Assembly: GCA_946478765.1 (NCBI GenBank)
Contig: CAMLDH010000044.1
Location: forward strand, 1-16,958
Direction: 5' to 3'
Source of the DNA: an uncultured Oxalobacteraceae bacterium
GTDB lineage: Bacteria; Pseudomonadota; Gammaproteobacteria; Burkholderiales; Burkholderiaceae
Length of the DNA stretch: 16,958 bases
The position numbers and the translations under genes are program-made. The notes beneath the pieces were generated by a model. That model did not search any database, was not told the DNA's origin, and saw only the letters and a list, made by a program, of their open reading frames with translations. Shown here in pieces: positions 1 to 5,711 of this stretch (positions are counted from its first letter, which is position 1; the number at the start of each line of letters is the position of its first letter).

Positions 1-120
1 CGCACCCTGCGCGAGCACCTGACCCAAGGCGACACACTCAACCGCCAGCGGCTGGAAACCAACGCCCGCGAACTGGAGGCTGCGCTGCAACTGGTGAGGA
101 GGGCTGCGCAAAGCCCCGAT
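1..120 (+). pseudogene. 3' remnant of a RhuM-like (Virulence_RhuM) gene, truncated
   Basis: Frame 1 is open from the window edge and reads TLREHLTQGDTLNRQRLE followed by a helical stretch ending near residue 40. The 'TLREHL..G.TLN..RL' string is what I recall from RhuM-family proteins, which are often found inside type I restriction loci; this comes from memory, not a search. The reading makes sense only to about base 120, where frame 2 takes over with HsdR sequence, so the gene has lost its 3' part in a deletion that joined it to hsdR. The 5' part lies outside the window and may be intact. RhuM function is not established. Family assignment is moderately sure; the truncation is clearer. Confidence 0.55.
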
Positions 121-1274
121 CTGTTTCGCCGCCGTGCCGTTCGAGGACCGCGGCGGTTACTTTCAGGGACGCTACTATCAGGACATCGCAATCGAGCGCG
201 TGCTGGCGGCGATTGCCGACCAGAAGCAGCGCATCCTGCTGACGCTGGCGACCGGCACCGGCAAAACCTTCATCGCTTTCCAGCTCGCATGGAAGTTGTT
301 CTACAGCCGCTGGAACCTGACCGACTGGAAAGCGAACGGCGAACCGACGCGGCGGCCGCGCATCCTGTTCCTGGCTGACCGCAACGTTCTGGCCGACCAG
401 GCGTACAACGCCTTCTCGGCGATCCCTGAAGACGCGCTGGTGCGCATCGTGCCGGAAGACATTCGCAAGAAGGGCAAGGTACCGAAGAACGACAGCATTT
501 TCTTCACCATCTTCCAGACCTTCATGAGCGGGCCACCCAAGGATGGCCATCCATCGCCTTATTTCGGCGAGTGCCCGTCGGATTTCTTCGACTTCATCGT
601 GATTGAAGAATGCCATCGTGGCGGCGCCAACGACGAAAGCAACTGGCGCGGCATCCTCGACTACTTCGCTCCCGCCGCGCAGCTTGGCCTGACTGCCGCG
701 CCCAAGCGCCGCGACAACATGGACACCTATACCTACTTCGACGAGCTTCTGGCACCCGGACGGCACACCGATGTCGGCCGCGCAGTTCCTGAGGGCGCTG
801 TTCGGCAAGCTGCCGGAATGCTTCAAGGATGAAGATGCGTTGCGGGTCTTGTGGAGCACGCCGGATACACGCAAGAAACTATTGGAAGGACTCGCCGAAA
901 AAGGCTTCGGCCACGATCAACTGGCCGAAATGCAGAAGATCATCGATGCGGAGAACAGTGACCTGTTCGACGTACTGGCGCATGTGGCGTATGCCTTGGC
1001 CCCGCTCACTCGCGAGGAACGCGCGGTCAGCGCCAAGTCTCTCATCAACGCGCGCTTCAACGACAAGCAGCAAGTCTTCCTCAACTTCGTGCTATTGCAC
1101 TACGTCAGTATCGGCGTGGAAGAACTCGACCAGGCAAAATTGACCCCGCTCCTGCGTCTCAAGTATCACGATTCGATTGCGGATGCCGTAGCGGACCTCG
1201 GCAGACCAGATGAAATCGGAAGGGTGTTTGCTGGATTTCAGAAGTCTCTTTACCAGCAGCCGGTTATAGGCTGA
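98..1274 (+). pseudogene. hsdR: hsdR remnant: type I restriction enzyme R subunit with N-terminal and internal deletions
   Basis: HsdR is the ATP-driven translocase and nuclease subunit of type I restriction-modification enzymes. Two pieces are readable. Frame 2 from base 98 to about 745 holds helicase motif I (ATGTGKT), a DEAD-like motif (IEECHRGG, where DECH is usual) and motif III (LTAAPKR, usually LTATPKR). Frame 3 from about 745 to the TGA at 1272-1274 carries the HsdR C-terminal region, including KLTPLLRLKYHDSIADAVADL. The change of frame falls near 743-752, after DTYTYFDELL. Everything between motif III and the C-terminal domain is missing, namely the second RecA-like half, probably several hundred residues. 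The N-terminal nuclease region is also absent, replaced by the upstream remnant. No restriction activity is expected. No hsdM or hsdS is visible in the window. Confidence 0.88.
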
Positions 1275-1348
1275 GCATCAGCTCCTATCCACGGTTTGGG
1301 CCGAAAGCCGATTTTGCCTATGAAACCGGGCGTAGCAATACCGGGTCG

Positions 1349-1710
1349 TCACCCACCCAACGTCATCAAACTCGCATTATCCCCGGCCGCCGTCGTATTG
1401 ACGCACAGCGCCCGTTCCGCCACCAGTCGCCACAACGGTATCGCCGTTTCTGCAAACGTTTCGATGACCGGCACCAGCGCGCCGTCACGTATGCGGTATT
1501 CCCGGTTGCAAAGACTGCCGCCAATTGATTCAATAAAGCGCTGACACCGGCCGCAGCACACAACACTGCACCGCGCGGCGCAGACGATATGGTATTGCGC
1601 TCGCCGGTCGGGCCCGGCAATATCAATGCGGTATTGACCATCGTCGCACGGGCCTATTGTTCGCCCAGCGCGGCAATGCATTCATGACCATGGGTCTTGG
1701 CCCATGTCAG
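1349..1710 (-). pseudogene. Second, degraded copy of the putA 3' end
   Basis: By eye, bases 1349-1486 align with 5712-5849 (3 mismatches in 138) and 1487-1710 with 6010-6233 (17 mismatches in 224). The homology begins exactly at the putA stop codon. The copy lacks the 160 bases equivalent to 5850-6009, a non-multiple of three, with a TC dinucleotide at both deletion ends. In the upstream part the frame still reads LTWAKTHGHECIAALGEQ, but the next codon is TAG where putA has TAC. The fragment is therefore dead coding sequence in the same orientation as putA. Flanking bases 1275-1348 and 1711-1772 show no gene. The divergence implies an old duplication or import from a related strain. Confidence 0.93.
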
Positions 1711-1772
1711 CCGCCTGCGTGGGCACATAAAGCCGTGTCCACCCGACTGGACTGTCCGCTGGCGAATGCAAC

Positions 1773-2516
1773 CTATGTTTTGCTCCTAAAGTGCTTGGTT
1801 AAATGCTCTTTGAATTTAAGTGGCGGGTTTTTCAAGAAGTTCGTTGGCGATTGGTTAAATTTTGTGATGAGAATTCTTAATCGGCCACTACTTTCAAGTT
1901 GAAGAAAGTTAAGTGTCTTGGGGAGCTTTTGCTGATCACATTTAATCAATACCTCAAATTTCCCAAGGTAGAATTGGTAGAAGTTAACCCCTTCAATCCT
2001 CTTCTTGCTCGGGTTCGTTATTAACTTAATGCCATCTTTCGGATACGAAATCACCACATCAAAGTTCTTGGTATAGAGGTCTTTGGTGGATTTCAAGGCA
2101 TGTCGAGCCTCAAGTTCATACTTGCCTAGTGAGACTTGGCTAAACATAGGTTTGTTCGAGGAGTGGGCTCTCCAGAGCATTGAAATAAAGAACTTCTGTA
2201 GATAAGACGAGTGCCGAACCTCTATTTCCAAGCCGACCAGTTCATTTCCCTCTATAACATGATGAAATTTGTCCAACGAGGTTCGTAAAACATCAAGGGC
2301 GTAGTCGTCATATTTCCCATATTTTTTCTCACACTCTTGACACCAAATTTCTGTGTCATACATCCCGTCGTAACTGTGTTTTATATATTCACCAGGGCAC
2401 AGTATTTTTAACGGTAAACCGTCCTTATTCTTAATATCTTCATAGAATCCGGCCGGGATGATATGAGCCTTTGGGTACTTCGTTGCCGGTTCGTCGCAAA
2501 ACTTACAAACTCTCAT
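1773..2516 (-). CDS. HNH-like zinc-finger protein, low GC, downstream partner of the PLD-type gene
   Basis: A 247-residue protein not assigned to a named family. Its N-terminus carries C4-x-x-C7, an AHIIP motif (H18), a YDGMYD stretch (residues 49-54) and C59-x-x-C62 followed by E, Y and G. This spacing resembles the zinc-binding beta-beta-alpha fold of HNH nucleases, with AHIIP in place of the usual H-containing first strand. I do not see a convincing distal Asn/His pair, so catalysis is uncertain. Residues from about 75 on are lysine- and aromatic-rich with no recognised domain. I chose the ATG at 2516 because AGAGGA lies 6 bases upstream; ATGs at 2519, 2531 and 2534 are alternatives. It follows the PLD-type gene by 50 bases on the same strand, so co-transcription is likely. 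G+C is about 40%, against about 60% in neighbours, suggesting transfer. Confidence 0.82.
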   Translation of the reverse strand: MRVCKFCDEPATKYPKAHIIPAGFYEDIKNKDGLPLKILCPGEYIKHSYDGMYDTEIWCQECEKKYGKYDDYALDVLRTSLDKFHHVIEGNELVGLEIEVRHSSYLQKFFISMLWRAHSSNKPMFSQVSLGKYELEARHALKSTKDLYTKNFDVVISYPKDGIKLITNPSKKRIEGVNFYQFYLGKFEVLIKCDQQKLPKTLNFLQLESSGRLRILITKFNQSPTNFLKNPPLKFKEHLTKHFRSKT

Positions 2517-2536
2517 CATAAATCCTCTCATCATAA
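2501..2536 (-). repeat. 15-bp tandem duplication carrying duplicate start codons
   Basis: On the minus strand GATTTATGATGAGAG occurs twice in direct succession just before the HNH-like coding start, giving two ATGATG pairs in the same frame. The first unit's GAGAGGA then serves as a Shine-Dalgarno for the second ATG pair. The duplication either created a longer N-terminus (MMRGFM) or built a ribosome-binding site. Confidence 0.7.
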
Positions 2537-2566
2537 ATCAGCCAAGGGTGGGCAGGTAATGGGCAA

Positions 2567-3784
2567 TCACTCCAGCTCGCCATCGTAATAAATAACATCG
2601 AGCATTGCGGCTCGTGAGTCCCATACTTTCCCATCAATGCCTGCAGGTCTTTCGACATTCCACCATTTAGACAACGTAATCGGCTCCACTACAAGTTCCC
2701 AGTAGTTTCTTAGATTTAAGGCTGATCGAGCGAAACCAAAATTTGCACTTAGCCTTGTGGCGTTCATGCTATCCACGCAGACGAAATAATCTGGTCGTTT
2801 CATCGCCAATAAGCGGCTTGCGGTGACAATACTTCCAGCTCTCGTCGAGTTTGAGAACGCCAGTCTGTACTCTTCAGAAAACCGGCCGTAATCGTCTTCG
2901 CTAACCTCGCCGATGGGTGGGATATTGTCTAGCGCAAGACTCAAGTGGACATCGTTTTGTACAATTCTGTTCTTAAACACACCTGCACCCTTCATCGAGC
3001 CGAACCACCCCCAATTCTTGTCCTTAAGGTCAGTACCAAGAATTTCTCGGCTACCTATGATCCCTGCAAGCGCTTTGCGCTCCAAGATATCCAAGTCGGA
3101 AAAACTTGTAACACGGCCCAATAGTTGGCGTGCGCCGTGCAGGACCGCAAGCCTTCTGTCAATCGCCCCGTTAGCAGCAGTTTGAAGCTCATTGAGGTAA
3201 TCGTCCCAGGATGTGGTGAGTAATTTTGGATGTTTAGATTTGGTTGACGGGTGATACAACTTGGTCGCTTTCTTGATTGCCTTTCGGTGCTTTTGATTCG
3301 CTGCGTGTCGTAGCTCATATGCAGCAAGAAATTCTTCGTCAATTTCCTGAGATTCACGCCACCAAGAAGAAACACTACTCAAGATATCCCGAATAGGTTC
3401 GTCGTCAATGGTGCTCTCCAATAGTAGAGAAAATTCAGTATTTCGATACGTTCCGCCGTTCGTGAAATTTGCACTCCCAATGATTGCGGATACATTTCCG
3501 CCATCAATAAAGCAGTAGACCTTAGGGTGGAAAGTAGCCATCGTCGTGTTGCTCATGACGTGTACCTTCTTGAAGGCTTTAACGCTCCGCAAAAAATTTG
3601 GGCTTGTTTGTGCAAAATCTGTCCCAATGACGATCTTGCGAATTTTGTGTTTGTTTGCAACGAGGATTTCAGAAAACGCTGTGTCCGTGGCCCATGCAAC
3701 GGCCCAATGATATTCAGTCGCTTTCAACATCAACCGCTTAAGCTGACTTCCGACTTGTTTCGCGCCAAGACAAGTGATTTTCAT
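2567..3784 (-). CDS. PLD-type (HKD) nuclease-like protein with unrecognised C-terminal half
   Basis: A 405-residue protein. Residues 86-106 hold one HKD-type motif: H86-x-K88, D94, then G103-S104-x-N106, and E117 in NTEFSLLL at the place where Nuc-type PLD enzymes carry a conserved Glu. A single motif implies that two subunits would form the active site, as in the nucleases Nuc and BfiI. Upstream strands (AVAWATDTAF, IVIGTDFAQT) fit the PLD fold. The region after about residue 190 has conserved-looking patches (NWGWFGSMKGAG 257-268, LLAMKRPDYFVCVDS 325-339, AAMLDVIYY 392-400) that I cannot name. No signal peptide or membrane segment is seen, so it is probably cytoplasmic. I chose the ATG at 3784 because GGAG lies 7 bases upstream; a TTG at 3811 is less likely. 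It is first in a two-gene unit with the HNH-like gene. Lines sampled are 40-48% G+C. DNA cleavage is inferred; a lipase or transferase role is possible but less likely. Confidence 0.88.
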   Translation of the reverse strand: MKITCLGAKQVGSQLKRLMLKATEYHWAVAWATDTAFSEILVANKHKIRKIVIGTDFAQTSPNFLRSVKAFKKVHVMSNTTMATFHPKVYCFIDGGNVSAIIGSANFTNGGTYRNTEFSLLLESTIDDEPIRDILSSVSSWWRESQEIDEEFLAAYELRHAANQKHRKAIKKATKLYHPSTKSKHPKLLTTSWDDYLNELQTAANGAIDRRLAVLHGARQLLGRVTSFSDLDILERKALAGIIGSREILGTDLKDKNWGWFGSMKGAGVFKNRIVQNDVHLSLALDNIPPIGEVSEDDYGRFSEEYRLAFSNSTRAGSIVTASRLLAMKRPDYFVCVDSMNATRLSANFGFARSALNLRNYWELVVEPITLSKWWNVERPAGIDGKVWDSRAAMLDVIYYDGELE

Positions 3785-3869
3785 TTTTAAACTCCAAATA
3801 TCTCTTCCCAATGTGACGTCAACACGTCCTTACCTTGCCGCTAACCGCTCGAACGCTAACGTCGAGACC

Positions 3870-3979
3870 GGCGGCGAAAAATGCCGCCGCCTGAGAAAGT
3901 TGCCAAGACCGCGCATCTCGCGCCACGCTGGCGCGAGATATCTTCCTGTAAAACCGTGCACGCGGAGAGGTATTCTCCG
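3870..3979. other. Three successive hairpins between the secreted haem protein and the PLD-type gene
   Basis: GGCGGC/GCCGCC (3870-3875 with 3883-3888), ATCTCGCGCC/GGCGCGAGAT (3915-3924 with 3930-3939, perfect 10-bp stem, 5-base loop) and CGGAGA/TCTCCG (3963-3968 with 3974-3979). The last begins just 7 bases beyond the stop of the minus-strand gene ending at 3987. None is followed by a long U tract on the minus strand, although TTTT occurs a few bases after the last hairpin. Termination or mRNA 3'-end protection is the simplest reading. The rest of 3785-3986 shows no gene. Confidence 0.5.
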
Positions 3980-3986
3980 TCCGATA

Positions 3987-5504
3987 TTATTTCTGGGCTG
4001 CCGTCGGCAAGGGTTGTAATGAATTGAAAATGTGACTGACGCCGACCGTATTTGTCCTGTGGCAGGCAAAACAGTTATTCAACTGATTCTTGAGCGTGAC
4101 GTACGTTTCCATTGTTGTGTTTGCCAAGCTGCTGGTCCCGACTTGATTGGACGGCACGGCCTCCATCGCAGTCGGCGGTGCACCGCCATCGGTCCAGGTT
4201 GCGCCGATAAACAGGTAGTTTTTACGGATGTCGCTCGGCGCCAGCATGCCTCGAACATTGTTGTTGATGGAGATGATTTCTGTATTGGACGCCGCTGCGC
4301 TGCCGGCGATCGGGTTGGGGCTTGTGGTATTGGCGCCCCATGGAAACAGCCGCAGCGTGTCGCTTGGGGAGACGGTATGGCCGGCAGTGGGTTTCAGGTT
4401 CAGGCCGCTTGGTCCGGCCGCCCTCATGTGCTCAACGTTGAATAGACCATGATAGGTATTCGACGCAAAGGCCATTTTGGGTGGCACGGTTCGCGCAACC
4501 GTTTTTGTTTTGCCGGATTTGTCGATATAGGTGTATTGCGCGTTCGGCGTATTGTCCTGGTGCTCGAAAGTGGCCCAGATCATTTCCGGATGGCCCTGGA
4601 CGCTGCCGACGACATGCATGCCTACCAGCGCAAGCAAGGCAGTCTTGGTCCCGTTCTGGGTCCAGGTCGGTTTCGATTTGTCATAGGTTGGAATGATGCC
4701 GGTCATCGTCACGTATTTCTTCTTGTCGAGACCACTGGCCTCGATCCATGCCGACTTCACTTCAATGGTCAACGCATTCGGGTCTGGAATCGTCTTGCCG
4801 ATACTCGTGGCGTACGCGACGATGCTGTCCAATGCCGCTTGCGTGGTGGGAAACTGCAGGGTCTGCGCCGGCGGCTGGTTTTGCGTGCGGAAATAGGCGT
4901 ACACGTCGTTGACTTGCATCGCGTAATACACAAGCTTGCCATTTTGCGTCATCAACGCTGCGCCGCCGTTGCCACTGCCGTCGGCTTGGCCGACGCTGGT
5001 ATCGACCGGCTTGCCGGTGCGAACCGCCAGCGTCTTGATCAGCCCCGGTGTGTTGGGTATCAAGGTATTGTTTGAGACGGTATAAAAAATCGGCGAGTCA
5101 AACACGCGCCCGCCGGTGCCGCCGTAGCTCGCCGGTGCAGGCGAGTTCAGCCACAGGAACATCTGTTCCGACCATTGATAGAAGTTGCAGTTGACGGTGT
5201 TCGGCGCCGGAGGATTGGGGACGGTGGTGGAAAACGTCACGCTGTTAGCGGGATTTACCAAGCCATTCGGCGTGACCTTGTTGGCTTCAAACCATGTGCT
5301 GAAATTGGCTGGCGTCACCGTACATGTTGACTTGGCATTCGGCGGTACGGGCGTTTGCGCACTGACGCCTTGCGCTGCCAAAAACAGGGTGACGGCTGCC
5401 AGCGCTATACGGCAATCGATCTTTAACTTCCGGCCCGACGCTGCTATTTTCTTATTTGTGGATGTATGGCTGATTACGCGGCAGAACGGTTTTGCAATAT
5501 TCAC
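3987..5504 (-). CDS. Secreted protein with a C-terminal CxxCH haem-binding motif
   Basis: A 505-residue protein of unknown function. It has a long basic leader and a hydrophobic core (IALAAVTLFLAA) ending in GVSA before QTP, so a signal peptidase cut after residue 49 is likely and the protein would be periplasmic or secreted. The only cytochrome signature is CFACH at 478-482, 23 residues from the end. A class I cytochrome c domain normally has far more sequence after its CxxCH, so the haem would have to be held by residues from the large preceding region. That region is rich in Asn, Thr and Pro and matches nothing I can name. I chose the GTG at 5504 because GGGG lies 6 bases upstream. G+C is like the core genome, unlike the neighbouring low-GC pair. 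Confidence 0.85.
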   Translation of the reverse strand: MNIAKPFCRVISHTSTNKKIAASGRKLKIDCRIALAAVTLFLAAQGVSAQTPVPPNAKSTCTVTPANFSTWFEANKVTPNGLVNPANSVTFSTTVPNPPAPNTVNCNFYQWSEQMFLWLNSPAPASYGGTGGRVFDSPIFYTVSNNTLIPNTPGLIKTLAVRTGKPVDTSVGQADGSGNGGAALMTQNGKLVYYAMQVNDVYAYFRTQNQPPAQTLQFPTTQAALDSIVAYATSIGKTIPDPNALTIEVKSAWIEASGLDKKKYVTMTGIIPTYDKSKPTWTQNGTKTALLALVGMHVVGSVQGHPEMIWATFEHQDNTPNAQYTYIDKSGKTKTVARTVPPKMAFASNTYHGLFNVEHMRAAGPSGLNLKPTAGHTVSPSDTLRLFPWGANTTSPNPIAGSAAASNTEIISINNNVRGMLAPSDIRKNYLFIGATWTDGGAPPTAMEAVPSNQVGTSSLANTTMETYVTLKNQLNNCFACHRTNTVGVSHIFNSLQPLPTAAQK

Positions 5505-5550
5505 TAATTTCCCCTTTTGACGATGGATTGAACAATCTCTGCACATGCGT

Positions 5551-5584
5551 ATATCCCGCTCGGATGCTGATCCGGGCGGGATAT
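5551..5584. other. 15-bp hairpin with GCTG loop upstream of the secreted haem protein
   Basis: ATATCCCGC (5551-5559), a T-G wobble pair, CGGAT (5561-5565), loop GCTG, ATCCG (5570-5574) and GCGGGATAT (5576-5584) form one uninterrupted stem. It lies 47 bases before the GTG at 5504 and about 130 bases after the putA stop. It lacks a downstream T run on the minus strand, so it may be a factor-dependent terminator for putA, a 5'-leader structure of the haem protein gene, or an operator. Confidence 0.5.
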
Positions 5585-5653
5585 TGAAAAATGCTTTTGT
5601 GCAAGATCAAAGGGGATTGTGGCTGGTTTCCTATGAGAAACCTATCCCATGAA

Positions 5654-5693
5654 CATGGGGGGCATTGCGTTTATTCTTTGAAGCATGGGGGGC
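5654..5693 (+). repeat. CATGGGGGGC direct repeat, 30-base period
   Basis: CATGGGGGGC occurs at 5654-5663 and 5684-5693, just beyond the putA stop. The first copy also forms the palindrome CCCATG-AA-CATGGG (5646-5659). A further small inverted repeat, GGTTTC/GAAACC, sits at 5625-5642. No function is assigned. Confidence 0.55.
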
Positions 5694-5711
5694 GATGTCA
5701 GCGAGTACTGC

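Noticed and set aside
1349..1681. Open frame on the minus strand whose end matches PutA
   Set aside because: It is the frameshifted putA fragment; its first half is out-of-frame putA sequence, so it is not a gene.
1711..3986. Integrase, transposase, terminal inverted repeats or tRNA att site expected for a mobile island
   Set aside because: None is seen; the foreign origin rests only on base composition and context.
4032..5520. Plus-strand open frames of 111-208 residues
   Set aside because: Antisense to the secreted haem protein, which has a signal peptide, ribosome site and haem motif in its favour.
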